DNA of 64,000 nt, from assembly GCF_003028575.1 (NCBI RefSeq), contig NZ_PYUD01000003.1, positions 434,001-498,000 of the forward strand. The letters run 5' to 3'. Shown here piece after piece: positions 41,090-52,387 of the stretch. The notes under the pieces are model-generated. The model saw only the letters and a list, made by a program, of their open reading frames with translations. It did not search any database and had not been told where the DNA came from. Source of the stretch: Halomonas urumqiensis (GTDB lineage Bacteria; Pseudomonadota; Gammaproteobacteria; Pseudomonadales; Halomonadaceae). The stretch's first letter is position 1, and each line of letters starts with the position of its first letter. The position numbers and the translations under genes were made by a program.

Positions 41090-43156
41090 ATGCGACATCG
41101 CTTGCCAACGCTGTGCCTGACCGGGCTGATCGTGCCCGTCAGCTGGGCTCAGCCCGAGCCGACGGGAGACTACGCACCCCCAGAAGCCATGCCCACCATC
41201 ACGGTAACCGCCCCGCGACTCGCTCGGGACCTCTACGACACCCCGGCCGCCGTCTCGGCGCTGACCCGAGAGGATATCCAGCAGGGCCAGCAAGGGGTTC
41301 GGCTGGACGAGGCCCTGGACAGGGTCCCCGGGGTCTTCCTGCAGAACCGCGACAATTTCGCCCAGGGCCAGCGTATCTCCAGCCGCGGCTTCGGCGCCCG
41401 GGGCACCTTCGGTATCCGCGGCCTGCATATCCGTGTCGACGGTATCCCCTACACCCTGCCCGACGGCCAGGCCCAGATCGATGCCGTGGACCTGGACAGC
41501 GCCGAGCGCATCGAAGTGATCCGCGGGCCCTCCTCGGTACTCTACGGCAATGCCGCCGGCGGCGTGATCGACATCACCACCGGCGATGGCAGCGAGATGC
41601 GGCGCTCGCCTGTGCTGACGCTTCAGCAAGGCAGCGACGGGTTCCACAAACTATCCGTGCGAAATGGCGGCGAAACCGGCAATTGGGTGCACAGCGTGAG
41701 TGTTTCAGCCCTGGATTTCGACGGTTACCGCGAACAGAGCAAGGTAGAGAAGCGGCTGCTCAATGCACGGGTCGGTTATCGCCTGGACGACGACCGGACC
41801 CTGTCGGCGCTGGTCAATATCCTCGACATGCCCACCGCCGAGGACCCCAGTGCCCTGACCCTCGAGGAGGTTGCCGAGGATCGACGTCAGGCTCGCGATG
41901 TGGCAATCCCGCTGGATTCGGGGCAACGCGTGGAGCAGCAGCTGGTCGGGTTGCACTACGAAGATCTCGACGCCCTGGGCGGCGAGATCAATATCCGCGG
42001 CTTCGCCAGCCGCCGTGACTTCGAACAGCAGTTGCCCTTCCCGGGCAGCAGCCTGATCGACTATGCGCGCAACTACTACGGTGGCGGCGCCGACTACACG
42101 GGTGAACGCAGGGTGGGTGACATGCCGCTGCGCTATGTCACCGGCATCGATCTGGCCCGCCAGGAAGACGACCGTGGTCGGCGCTCGGTGAATGCACGAG
42201 GTGAGGTGACCGGCATCACCGCCGATGAGCAGCAGACTGCCACCTCGGCGGGTATCTTCCTGCAGACGGAACTTGGGCTCACCGACACACTGGAGCTCAG
42301 CGCTGGCGTCCGCCATGACCAGGTACGCATGGACATCGACGACCGATTCATCGCCGACGGCCAGGACGATAGCGGAAGGCGCACCTTCCGTGAATGGACC
42401 GGCAGCCTGGGGCTGAGCTATCGCTACCAACCCGACCACCAAGTCTATGCCACCTTGGGCAACGCCTTCGAGACACCGACCTTTACCGAGTTTGCTCGGC
42501 CCGATGGGCGAGGTGGCTTCAATCCCGAGGTCCAACCCCAGAAGGCGCTGAACCGCGAGATCGGACTGCGCGGCATCTTCGACAATGGCCTGGGCTATGA
42601 GCTAGTGGCCTTTTCGGTGGCTGCCGATGACGAACTGATCGGCTTCGACGCGCCAAACGAAAGAACCTTCTACGAAAACGCCGGCGAGACCTCCCGCGAC
42701 GGGATCGAAATGGGCGTGGACTGGAGCTTCTCATTGGCCTGGCGCTGGACCAGCGCCCTGACGCTGACCGACTACCGCTTCGACCGGTTCGAGGACAGCG
42801 GTAACGACGTCGCCGGCAACCGCCTGCCGGGGCAGCCACGACAAGTCTGGCACAATGGCCTGACCTGGTACGGCAGCGGTGACCGCTTCGCCACTCTCGA
42901 GGCCCAGTACACCAGCGACTACTATGCCGACAATGCCAACGAGGTGACGATCGACGACCACTGGCTGTTCAACCTCAAGGCCGGTGACAGTTGGCGCCTC
43001 GGCGGCGGAACTACCCAACTGGGGGCCAACCTGGGAGTCCGTAACCTGCTCGATGAAAACTATTACGAGAACGTGCGCATCAACTCCTTCGGAGGTCGCT
43101 ATTACGAACCCGCCGCCGGACGAACCTTCTACGCTGGTCTTGAACTGAGCTTCTAG
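41090..43156 (+). CDS. TonB-dependent outer-membrane receptor
   Basis: A 688-aa receptor for iron chelates or similar. Start ATG 41090, giving a signal peptide ending S-W-A-Q; ATG 41072 is an alternative. A TonB-box-like T-I-T-V-T-A, a plug domain with S-R-G-F-G-A-R, R-V-D-G-I-P, E-R-I-E-V-I-R-G-P-S-S-V-L-Y-G-N-A-A-G-G-V-I, and a barrel ending in Y-A-G-L-E-L-S-F with terminal Phe. FecA-like in style; ligand not identifiable. No siderophore or ABC genes nearby. Ends at a hairpin belonging to the tRNA-derived repeat. Confidence 0.93.
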   Translation: MRHRLPTLCLTGLIVPVSWAQPEPTGDYAPPEAMPTITVTAPRLARDLYDTPAAVSALTREDIQQGQQGVRLDEALDRVPGVFLQNRDNFAQGQRISSRGFGARGTFGIRGLHIRVDGIPYTLPDGQAQIDAVDLDSAERIEVIRGPSSVLYGNAAGGVIDITTGDGSEMRRSPVLTLQQGSDGFHKLSVRNGGETGNWVHSVSVSALDFDGYREQSKVEKRLLNARVGYRLDDDRTLSALVNILDMPTAEDPSALTLEEVAEDRRQARDVAIPLDSGQRVEQQLVGLHYEDLDALGGEINIRGFASRRDFEQQLPFPGSSLIDYARNYYGGGADYTGERRVGDMPLRYVTGIDLARQEDDRGRRSVNARGEVTGITADEQQTATSAGIFLQTELGLTDTLELSAGVRHDQVRMDIDDRFIADGQDDSGRRTFREWTGSLGLSYRYQPDHQVYATLGNAFETPTFTEFARPDGRGGFNPEVQPQKALNREIGLRGIFDNGLGYELVAFSVAADDELIGFDAPNERTFYENAGETSRDGIEMGVDWSFSLAWRWTSALTLTDYRFDRFEDSGNDVAGNRLPGQPRQVWHNGLTWYGSGDRFATLEAQYTSDYYADNANEVTIDDHWLFNLKAGDSWRLGGGTTQLGANLGVRNLLDENYYENVRINSFGGRYYEPAAGRTFYAGLELSF

Positions 43157-43176
43157 AGAAGCCGCCCGTTAGTCAC

Positions 43177-43199
43177 CAGCCGCCCTAGGGCGGCTGTTT
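43177..43199 (+). terminator. Palindromic terminator after the TonB receptor
   Basis: A perfect 20-bp palindrome (43177-43196) followed by TTT. The same sequence recurs at 43655-43674 downstream of tRNA-Leu, because it is part of the duplicated segment. Confidence 0.6.
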
Positions 43200-43263
43200 C
43201 GTATCTGGTACCGGCGGTCGGACTCGAACCGACAAGAGGTTGCCCACGGCGGATTGTGAATCC
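43177..43263 (-). repeat. Displaced 3' half of tRNA-Leu plus terminator (87-bp duplicate)
   Basis: 85 of 87 bases match 43655-43741: terminator palindrome, CCA end, T-arm, variable loop and 3' side of the anticodon arm of tRNA-Leu. The 5' half is missing and the anticodon loop is altered (CACAAT context), so it cannot be a working tRNA. It looks like an attachment-site copy left by integration into the tRNA 3' end, or a tandem duplication. Confidence 0.8.
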
Positions 43264-43278
43264 AATCAGCCAGACGGA

Positions 43279-43584
43279 TCAGGGAGCCTGATGCGTCAGG
43301 TCATGGAAGTGAATGCCAGTCGCCTTGATAACGGCCGTCATGGTGCGCAGGGTCGGGTTCCCCCTGGGTGACAATGCCCGGTACAGGCTCTCGCGTGAGA
43401 CCTTGGCACGCTCAGCCACGGCAGCCATGCCGCCCTGGGCCTCCACCACATTACGCAGCGCCATCAGGAAGGCAGATTCTCCCCCCTCCTCGTCCAGCTC
43501 ATCGAAGGCGGTGCGCAGGTAATCGAGCGCCATGTCAGGGTCATCGCGCAGCATCTCGACAACGGCAGCGTCGTGGCTTTTCAT
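43279..43584 (-). CDS. Putative addiction-module antidote (HigA-like, HTH)
   Basis: A 101-aa protein. ATG 43584 with AAGGAG upstream. It resembles the 'probable addiction module antidote protein' family: M-A-L-D-Y-L-R-T-A-F-D-E near the start, then an HTH with M-A-A-V-A-E-R-A-K-V-S-R-E-S-L-Y-R-A-L-S and G-N-P-T-L-R-T. No toxin gene (RelE/HigB type) is adjacent, so it is orphaned. It lies exactly between the two copies of the tRNA-Leu 3' end, on the same strand as the tRNA. Confidence 0.8.
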   Translation of the reverse strand: MKSHDAAVVEMLRDDPDMALDYLRTAFDELDEEGGESAFLMALRNVVEAQGGMAAVAERAKVSRESLYRALSPRGNPTLRTMTAVIKATGIHFHDLTHQAP

Positions 43585-43654
43585 GTTCGTGCTCTCCTTA
43601 TGACCTGCTTGAGACGAGTTGGCTGCCAGGCCACCACACCCCCAGAAACACAAA

Positions 43655-43674
43655 CAGCCGCCCTAGGGCGGCTG
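43655..43674 (-). terminator. Terminator of tRNA-Leu
   Basis: Perfect 20-bp palindrome ten bases past the CCA end, followed on the minus strand by TTTGTGTTT. Identical to the palindrome at 43177-43196. Confidence 0.65.
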
Positions 43675-43683
43675 TTTCGTATC

Positions 43684-43770
43684 TGGTACCGGCGGTCGGA
43701 CTCGAACCGACAAGAGGTTGCCCTCGGCGGATTTTGAATCCGCTGCGTCTACCAATTCCGCCACGCCGGC
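43684..43770 (-). tRNA. tRNA-Leu (anticodon CAA)
   Basis: 87 nt with encoded CCA (43684-43686). Acceptor arms GCCGGCG/CGCCGGT (G1-U72 wobble), D-arm with A-A-T-T-G-G-T-A-G-A, anticodon loop TTCAAAA giving CAA (reads UUG), long class-II variable arm, T-loop TTCGAGT. A near-consensus promoter lies just upstream and a palindromic terminator follows. Its 3' half is duplicated at 43177-43263. Confidence 0.95.
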
Positions 43771-43782
43771 AACGCGTTGCGT

Positions 43783-43810
43783 ATTATACGTGTGCGCCGG
43801 GGCAGGTCAA
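43783..43810 (-). promoter_or_regulatory. Sigma-70 promoter of tRNA-Leu
   Basis: On the minus strand TTGACC (43805-43810) and TATAAT (43783-43788) are 16 bp apart, ending 12 bases before the tRNA 5' end. Confidence 0.85.
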
Positions 43811-43922
43811 TCGCCGGGGCGATACAACGCTGACTTCATGGCGCTGAATCGGTATCCTATGCGGCTTGCCCGGCTTTCTGCGAGCCGACCGAACGATTGT
43901 GATCCGTGGACCCCGACCCGAC

Positions 43923-46108
<2,186 letters not shown>

Positions 46109-46221
46109 CCCGCGGTCGGCCAGCGGATTAGCGCCCCTGTCCGCCATCGACCGATTCGATATACCAAGTTCCAACAACTCACGTTGAACGCCTTCAATCG
46201 ACAACCAGGAGACACACCCAG

Positions 46222-46554
46222 ATGCTGGACTTCCTTATCTCTCCGGCCTACGCCCAGGACGCTCCCGCCGGCGGCGGTATCGCCCAGATCGTCATGCTGG
46301 TCGGCTTCGTGCTCATCTTCTACTTCCTGCTGTGGCGGCCTCAGTCCAAGCGCGCCAAGCAGCACAAGCAGTTGATCGGCAGCCTGACCAAGGGTGACGA
46401 GATCGTCATAGGCGGCGGCATGCTGGGCCGCATCACCAAGGTGAGCGACGACAGCGAATTCATTCGCATCGAAGTCGCCGAAGGTACCGAAGTCAGCGTG
46501 CAGAAGAACGCTGTGGCGGCCGTGCTACCGAAGGGCACCATCAAGTCCATCTGA
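46222..46554 (+). CDS. yajC: Sec translocase auxiliary subunit YajC
   Basis: A 110-aa protein with one membrane helix (about residues 20-42: G-I-A-Q-I-V-M-L-V-G-F), then R-P-Q-x-K-R-A-K and G-D-E-I-V-I-G-G-G, as in YajC. AGGAG upstream of ATG 46222. Binds SecDF in the inner membrane. The downstream gap of 155 bp to secD contains an imperfect GC-rich hairpin (about 46569-46607). Confidence 0.95.
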   Translation: MLDFLISPAYAQDAPAGGGIAQIVMLVGFVLIFYFLLWRPQSKRAKQHKQLIGSLTKGDEIVIGGGMLGRITKVSDDSEFIRIEVAEGTEVSVQKNAVAAVLPKGTIKSI

Positions 46555-46709
46555 CCCGTGCCCGCCACGACCCCGCTGGCTGCTCATGAAGCCAGGCCGG
46601 CGGGGTCGTGCTGCGACCGCCGACAGACGCCGTCGGTGGTCATGACGTCTTCCCGTCAGCCTTCAATCGTCCACAACGCACGTTGTCAGAAATCAAGGGC
46701 AAGGCTCGC

Positions 46710-48560
46710 ATGCTCAACCGTTACCCCCTGTGGAAGTATCTGCTGGTACTCGCCATCCTGCTCGCTGGCCTGGTCTACTCGCTGCCCAACCTCTTCCCCG
46801 AAGATCCCGCAGTACAGATCAGCGGAGCGCGTGGTGACACCACCCTCGACGAGAGTCAGATCGAGCGTATTCGTGAATCCCTGAACAGTGCCGGCATCGA
46901 CATCGAGTCTCTGGAAACTGAACAGAACAATGTGCTGATACGCTTCGCTACCCCGGATGACCAGATCAGTGCCCGTGACCGTATCAGCGCGATGCTCGAC
47001 GAAGACTACGTGGTGGCACTCAACCTGGCCGAATCGACACCGGAGTGGTTGCAGTCGCTGTCCGCTTCGCCCATGACCCTCGGCCTGGACCTGCGAGGCG
47101 GCGTGCATTTCCTGCTTGAAGTGGACATGGAGGCAGCGGTAACCCAGCGCCTCGAGGTCAATGCCAGTGCCATGCGCGAGATACTGCGCGACGAACGCAT
47201 TCGCTATCGTGACACCGAGATCGACGAGCGCACCCTCACGCTGACCTTCACCGATGCGCAGGATCGCGACGCGGCTCGCACCCTGATCAGCCGTGAATTC
47301 CCCGACTTCCAGTACGCCAACGAAGGGGATGGGCGTGGCGCGCAGCTCGCCATGACGCTCACCGACCAGTCGGTGAGCGAAATCCAGGACTACGCGATCA
47401 ACCAGAACCTCACGACACTGCGCAATCGTGTCAACGAGCTGGGGGTCGCCGAGCCTCTGGTGCAACGGCAGGGGCCGGATCGCATCGTCGTCGAGTTGCC
47501 CGGCGTCCAGGACACCGTGGCCGCCAAGCGCGTGGTGGGCGCTACCGCCAACCTGGAATTCCGCCTCGAGGCGCGCCCGGACGCCCCGAGTGCCGAGACC
47601 GAGCCATTCCCGTTTCGTAATGACGCGTCCCGCTCAACCGACCTGATGCGGGATGTCATCATCACCGGCGACAGCGTCTCCAGCGCCAGCAGAAGCTTCG
47701 ACGAGAACGGTCGCCCCCAGGTCAACATCAACCTGGATGGCACCGGCGGCACCCTGATGAACCGTGCCACCCGCACCAACATCGGCCGCAACATGGCCGT
47801 GCTGTTCATCGAGCACAAGACCCGCGATGCCATCGAAATGGTGGATGGCGAGGAAACCACAGTACGCGACACCTATACCGAGCGCGGCATCATCAGCCTC
47901 GCGACCATCCAGAGCGCGCTTGGCAACAGCTTCCGCATCACCGGTCTCGAATCGCCGACCGAGGCCGCCGAGCTCGCCCTGCTGCTGCGCTCCGGCTCCC
48001 TGGCAGCGCCGATCTACTTCGTGCAGGAACGCACCATCGGCCCGAGCCTGGGGGCCGAGAACATCGAACGCGGCATCATGTCGGTTCAGGTGGGCCTGCT
48101 GCTGGTCGTGCTGTTCATGCTGATTCGCTACAAGGTGTTCGGGATCATCGCCAACGTTGCCCTGGCCCTGAACCTGACGCTGGTGGTGGCGGCCATGTCA
48201 CTGCTCGGCGCCACCCTCACGCTGCCCGGCATTGCCGGCATCGTGCTGACACTTGGCATGGCGGTAGATGCCAACGTACTGATCTTCGAGCGAATACGCG
48301 AAGAGCTTCGTGGAGGGCTGTCGGTTCAACAGGCCATCCATGCCGGCTACGAGCGCGCCTTCACCTCGATCGTCGACGCCAACATCACCACCCTGCTGGT
48401 GGCCGTGATCCTGTTTTCCATCGGCACTGGGCCGGTCAAGGGTTTCGCGGTGACGCTCTCGCTCGGGATCATCAGCTCGCTGTTCACTGCCCTGGTGGTG
48501 ACCCGTGCGATGGTGAACCTCACCTACGGCGGCAAGCCGGTCAAGAAGCTCTCGATTTAA
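46710..48560 (+). CDS. secD: Protein translocase subunit SecD
   Basis: A 616-aa inner-membrane RND-like protein. ATG 46710 gives M-L-N-R-Y-P-L-W-K-Y. A first helix, the periplasmic P1 domain with D-L-R-G-G-V-H-F-L-L, then five C-terminal helices (G-M-A-V-D-A-N-V-L-I-F-E-R; G-T-G-P-V-K-G-F-A). Uses the proton gradient to help release and pull secreted proteins. The start has no strong ribosome site. Followed 9 bp later by secF. Confidence 0.96.
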   Translation: MLNRYPLWKYLLVLAILLAGLVYSLPNLFPEDPAVQISGARGDTTLDESQIERIRESLNSAGIDIESLETEQNNVLIRFATPDDQISARDRISAMLDEDYVVALNLAESTPEWLQSLSASPMTLGLDLRGGVHFLLEVDMEAAVTQRLEVNASAMREILRDERIRYRDTEIDERTLTLTFTDAQDRDAARTLISREFPDFQYANEGDGRGAQLAMTLTDQSVSEIQDYAINQNLTTLRNRVNELGVAEPLVQRQGPDRIVVELPGVQDTVAAKRVVGATANLEFRLEARPDAPSAETEPFPFRNDASRSTDLMRDVIITGDSVSSASRSFDENGRPQVNINLDGTGGTLMNRATRTNIGRNMAVLFIEHKTRDAIEMVDGEETTVRDTYTERGIISLATIQSALGNSFRITGLESPTEAAELALLLRSGSLAAPIYFVQERTIGPSLGAENIERGIMSVQVGLLLVVLFMLIRYKVFGIIANVALALNLTLVVAAMSLLGATLTLPGIAGIVLTLGMAVDANVLIFERIREELRGGLSVQQAIHAGYERAFTSIVDANITTLLVAVILFSIGTGPVKGFAVTLSLGIISSLFTALVVTRAMVNLTYGGKPVKKLSI

Positions 48561-48569
48561 GAGGTGGTA

Positions 48570-49496
48570 ATGAAAGCCCTCATCAACCGACAATTCGATT
48601 TCATGGGCAAGCGCCGAATCGCCTTTGCGATCTCCGGCCTGATGATCCTGGTATCGATCGTCTCGCTGCTGTTCCAACAGCTCAATCTGGGGCTCGACTT
48701 CACCGGCGGCACATTGGTGGAAGTTCGCTATGCCGTGGCACCCTCGCTGGATGCGGTGCGCCAGTTGCTCGAGGCCGCCGAATTCCGCGATGTCTCGGTA
48801 CAGAACTTCGGCGCCTCCAACGAAGTGCTGATCCGCCTACAGCAGACGTTCGACGCCGACGTCGGCGAACGCGTGGTATCGCTACTGCGCGAGGGGGGGG
48901 AGCAGGTCCAGTTGGTCCGCGCCGAGTTCGTTGGCGCCCAGGTCGGCGAGCAACTGCGTGACCAGAGTGGGCTCGGGATGATGGTCGCGCTGGGCATCGT
49001 GATGCTCTATGTGGCCTTCCGCTTCCAGTACAAGTTCGCCATCGGCGCGCTGCTGGCCCTGGTGCACGACGTGATCATCGTGCTGGGGATCTTCTCGCTG
49101 TTCCAGCTCGACTTCGACCTCACGGTGCTGGCGGCGATACTGGCGGTGATCGGCTACTCGCTCAACGACACCATCGTGGTCTACGACCGCATCCGTGAGA
49201 CGATCCGCAAATCGCGCATCGACGACATGCCGGCGATCTTCAACGAAGCGATCAACATGACCCTGTCGCGCACGCTGGCAACGTCCGGCACCACCTTGCT
49301 GGTGCTGATCGCGCTACTGATGCTCGGCGGTGACATGATCCACCAGTTCTCGGTCGCCCTTATCATCGGCATCGTCGTGGGGACGTTCTCGTCCATCTAC
49401 GTGGCGGCCGCGCTGCTGATCACCGTGAAGCTCGACCGCGAAGATCTCATCCCGCCGAAGAAGGAAACCGAGGAAGGCGAGGAAGAGTTGCCCTGA
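48570..49496 (+). CDS. secF: Protein translocase subunit SecF
   Basis: A 308-aa inner-membrane partner of SecD with six helices. ATG 48570 with GAGGTGG upstream; an in-frame GTG 48564 is less likely. Motifs G-L-D-F-T-G-G-T near 40 and G-Y-S-L-N-D-T-I-V-V-Y-D-R-I-R-E (TM5 core). It ends in an acidic tail (E-E-G-E-E-E-L-P). A strong terminator shared with suhB follows. Confidence 0.96.
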   Translation: MKALINRQFDFMGKRRIAFAISGLMILVSIVSLLFQQLNLGLDFTGGTLVEVRYAVAPSLDAVRQLLEAAEFRDVSVQNFGASNEVLIRLQQTFDADVGERVVSLLREGGEQVQLVRAEFVGAQVGEQLRDQSGLGMMVALGIVMLYVAFRFQYKFAIGALLALVHDVIIVLGIFSLFQLDFDLTVLAAILAVIGYSLNDTIVVYDRIRETIRKSRIDDMPAIFNEAINMTLSRTLATSGTTLLVLIALLMLGGDMIHQFSVALIIGIVVGTFSSIYVAAALLITVKLDREDLIPPKKETEEGEEELP

Positions 49497-49535
49497 AAGC
49501 TGTAAGCTGTTGATCAGCATTAGTTTGTGGCAAAA

Positions 49536-49572
49536 CAAAAACCCCACGCGCCGTCTGGCGCGTGGGGTTTTT
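49536..49572. terminator. Bidirectional terminator between secF and suhB
   Basis: A perfect 12-bp GC-rich stem (49541-49552 with 49557-49568 approximately) flanked by AAAAA on the left and TTTTT on the right, so it can stop transcripts from both converging genes. Confidence 0.9.
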
Positions 49573-49602
49573 ACTTACAGCTTAAGGCTTATCGCTTACG
49601 GC

Positions 49603-50397
49603 TCAGAAGTGCGGGGTGAGTTGCTGTACCAGCGCCTTGTAGAGACGCGGGCCGGCAGCCATCAACTGGCCTTCGGTATCGACAGAAGGCTTGCCATCAG
49701 GGGTGCCCATCAACGCACCGGTTTCCTTGAGCAGCAACGAACCGACATGCATGTCCTGCTCCTCGAGACCCAGCACGAAGGCCGCATCCACTCGGCCGGC
49801 GGCGAGCTCGGCAAGGTCGAGCAGGCCGCTTCCCGATGCGAGTTGCACCTCGACCTGCGGGCCAAGCTGCTGGACCACGGAGAGATAGGCCGGAAGGTGG
49901 CGCGAGCGCAACCAGCTTTCCGGCAGGCTCATGGCGATACGTGAGCCGCCTACATTGGTGGTCTTCGGCACACGGATGCGCTTGCCATTGTGTTGAGCGC
50001 CGCGACCGCGGCTGGCCAGGTACTCATCATCACTGAAGGGGCAGATCACCACCGCGTGCTCCGGACGGCCCTTGACCAGGCACACCACCGACAGCGCGAA
50101 ACCGGAGGCGGCAACGCCAAGGTTCGAATAGCCATGGAAGGGTTCGATTTTCCACAGCGTGTCGCGGCCTTCACCCTGCCCGGCGGTATGGGGGGTGAAG
50201 CGGCCGACGACGCCGTGCTCGGGGTAGCCACGAGACAGCTGACGAACGATCAGCGACTCGGCATTGCGAGCGGCGTCCTCGAGCAGACGGTCGAGGTTGT
50301 GCTCTTCGTGGGCATTCTCGATTCTCTCGCGGATGCGCAGGAACTGTTCACCAGCGGTGCGCGCGGCGCGCAACGCGAATTGGACCATCGGATGCAT
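49603..50397 (-). CDS. suhB: SuhB-like inositol monophosphatase family protein with degenerate active site
   Basis: 264 aa in the usual suhB place between secF and trmJ. The start M-x-P-M-x-x-F-A-L-R-A-A-R-x-A-G and most of the fold match SuhB. The metal-binding residues, however, are changed: G-E-E is G-R-F (65-67), D-P-L-D-G-T is E-P-F-H-G-Y (85-90), and W-D-x-A-A-G is Q-D-M-H-V-G (214-219), where one Asp remains. Phosphatase activity is therefore doubtful. E. coli SuhB also works as a NusA/boxA antitermination and rRNA-maturation factor independent of catalysis, a role this version could keep (inference). Confidence 0.88.
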   Translation of the reverse strand: MHPMVQFALRAARTAGEQFLRIRERIENAHEEHNLDRLLEDAARNAESLIVRQLSRGYPEHGVVGRFTPHTAGQGEGRDTLWKIEPFHGYSNLGVAASGFALSVVCLVKGRPEHAVVICPFSDDEYLASRGRGAQHNGKRIRVPKTTNVGGSRIAMSLPESWLRSRHLPAYLSVVQQLGPQVEVQLASGSGLLDLAELAAGRVDAAFVLGLEEQDMHVGSLLLKETGALMGTPDGKPSVDTEGQLMAAGPRLYKALVQQLTPHF

Positions 50398-50539
50398 GAT
50401 CGGGCCTTGAGGAGTCGGTGGTGTTAAAGAACGGGACGGCGCGAATCCTAGCAGAAGCCGACGCCATGCGCCATTCGAAGCGCGGCCGCCACATGCTAGT
50501 ATGTGCGGCTTTCGCGACACTCCATCCAGGCAGGCCCCT

Positions 50540-51331
50540 ATGCTCGAACGCATCCGAATCGTCCTGATCGGCACCAGCCACCCCGGCAACATCGGCGGCA
50601 CCGCACGCGCCATGCAAAACATGGGGCTTGGCGACCTGGCGCTGGTAGCGCCTCGTTGCGAGCCGCTGACCGCCGACACCATCTCGCGTGCCTCCGGGGC
50701 CGATACGCTGGTGCATCGATCGCGGCAGGTGGCAACGCTCGAGGAAGCCGTGGCGGACTGCACCCTGGTGGTAGGTGCCAGTGCCCGTTCACGCACCCTG
50801 CCCTGGCCGATGATCGCCCCGCGCGAGCTGGGTAGCCGGTTGCCGTTGGAACTGGCCGATTCGGCTGCCCGCGTGGCGCTGGTGTTCGGTCGCGAGGATA
50901 GCGGGCTGACCAACGCCGAACTGCAGCGCTGCCATGCCCATGTGCACATCCCCACCAACCCCGATTTCAGCTCGCTTAATCTGGCCGCCGCCGTACAGGT
51001 GCTGGCCTATGAATGCCGCCTGGCATGGCTCGATCATGAACAGGGTGGCAGCGCGACACCACCTGATGACAGCCAAGGCCAGCCGCTGGCGACCCACGAG
51101 GAGCTGGAGCACTATTTCGCCCACCTGGAGCGCACGCTGATCGCCATCGAGTTCCATGACCCGGCCATGCCTCGCCAACTGATGGCGCGCCTGCGCCGGC
51201 TGACCCTGCGTTCACGCCCGGAACGCATGGAGCTCAACATCCTGCGCGGCATTCTTTCGGCCACCGAAAAGGTCGCCGCCAACAGAAGCGCTCAAGGCTC
51301 ACCTGATGCCGGCGACGATGCGGCGTCTTGA
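50540..51331 (+). CDS. trmJ: tRNA (cytidine/uridine-32 2'-O) methyltransferase TrmJ
   Basis: A 263-aa SPOUT methyltransferase. ATG 50540. The start I-V-L-I-G-T-S-H-P-G-N-I-G-G-T-A-R-A-M, with the catalytic Asn/Arg, and knot motifs A-L-V-F-G-R-E-D-S-G-L-T-N-x-E-L and S-S-L-N-L-A-A-A-V-Q identify TrmJ. Divergent from suhB and followed by cysE, as in pseudomonads. Confidence 0.95.
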   Translation: MLERIRIVLIGTSHPGNIGGTARAMQNMGLGDLALVAPRCEPLTADTISRASGADTLVHRSRQVATLEEAVADCTLVVGASARSRTLPWPMIAPRELGSRLPLELADSAARVALVFGREDSGLTNAELQRCHAHVHIPTNPDFSSLNLAAAVQVLAYECRLAWLDHEQGGSATPPDDSQGQPLATHEELEHYFAHLERTLIAIEFHDPAMPRQLMARLRRLTLRSRPERMELNILRGILSATEKVAANRSAQGSPDAGDDAAS

Positions 51332-51454
51332 AGGCTGATGGCAACGCCCCCACTATAAAGACAGCCCTATTTGTAGATAGCCCCATGTGACACGCCCTTG
51401 CGAGCCATTTCGACAAGCGATCGCGGGCACTCTCACACATTCAAGGACCGCCGC

Positions 51455-52306
51455 ATGTTTCAACGTCTGCGCGAGGACATCAACAGCGTATTCACCCGCG
51501 ACCCGGCGGCACGCAACTTCCTGGAAGTGCTGACCAACTATCCGGGGCTGCACGCCCTGCTGATCCACCGTTTCAGCCACTGGCTATGGCGAAAGAATCT
51601 CAAGTGGCTGGCGCGCACCTGCTCCACCTTCTCGCGCTGGCTGACCGGCGTGGAAATCCACCCTGGTGCGACCATCGGCCGGCGCTTCTTCATCGACCAT
51701 GGCATGGGCGTGGTCATCGGCGAAACCGCCGAGGTAGGCGACGACGTCACGCTCTATCAGGGGGTGACCCTTGGCGGCACCAGCTGGAACAAGGGCAAAC
51801 GTCACCCGACCCTTGGCGACGGCGTGATCGTTGGCGCCGGGGCCAAGATCCTCGGTCCATTCACCGTGGGCGCCGGGGCCAAGGTCGGCTCCAATGCGGT
51901 GGTCACCAAGGAAGTACCGGCCGGGGCTACCGTCGTTGGCATTCCCGGCAAGATCGTGCAGCGCATCGACCCCGACCAGGCCGAGGAGCTTGAGGTGGAT
52001 CCGACGCGCCGCGAGGCAATGCGCCGCAAGTTCGGCTTCGATGCCTACGGCATCAGTCAGGACATGCCAGACCCGGTGGCACGCTCGATCCAGGCGATGC
52101 TCGACCATATGCATGCCGTCGACGAGCGTATCGAGCGCATGTGCGGCACGCTGCGCAAGCTCGACGCCAGCTATCGCGATGGACGCCTGCCGGAACTGCG
52201 CGACGAGGACTTCGCCGATATCCTTGCCGATGTCGACAGTTGCTGCCCCCCCGTCGAGGAGGACACCGACGAGACGCCCAGGGAGCGTGACCGGTACAAT
52301 GGTTGA
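51455..52306 (+). CDS. cysE: Serine O-acetyltransferase
   Basis: A 283-aa enzyme making O-acetylserine for cysteine synthesis. ATG 51455 with AAGGA upstream. N-terminal helices ([11 protein letters not shown]) and left-handed hexapeptide repeats: [36 protein letters not shown]. The C-terminal ~70 residues are an acidic extension. Its stop codon overlaps the -35 box of the iscR promoter. Confidence 0.94.
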   Translation: MFQRLREDINSVFTRDPAARNFLEVLTNYPGLHALLIHRFSHWLWRKNLKWLARTCSTFSRWLTGVEIHPGATIGRRFFIDHGMGVVIGETAEVGDDVTLYQGVTLGGTSWNKGKRHPTLGDGVIVGAGAKILGPFTVGAGAKVGSNAVVTKEVPAGATVVGIPGKIVQRIDPDQAEELEVDPTRREAMRRKFGFDAYGISQDMPDPVARSIQAMLDHMHAVDERIERMCGTLRKLDASYRDGRLPELRDEDFADILADVDSCCPPVEEDTDETPRERDRYNG

Positions 52307-52332
52307 CCGTAGCACTCGGGCTTTACCATAAT
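52303..52332 (+). promoter_or_regulatory. Likely iscR promoter
   Basis: TTGACC (52303-52308) and CATAAT (52327-52332) with an 18-bp spacer, ending 55 bases before the iscR ATG. The -35 overlaps the cysE stop. IscR autorepression at this region is expected from other bacteria but no site is assigned. Confidence 0.6.
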
Positions 52333-52387
52333 GCTCGTCTCCGACCATTGAGCGCCGAACCGAACCGGCGCAGAGGCAGTCAACCGA

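Noticed and set aside
43177..43263. A second functional tRNA-Leu
   Set aside because: Only the 3' half is present; no matching 5' acceptor or D-arm and the anticodon loop is altered.
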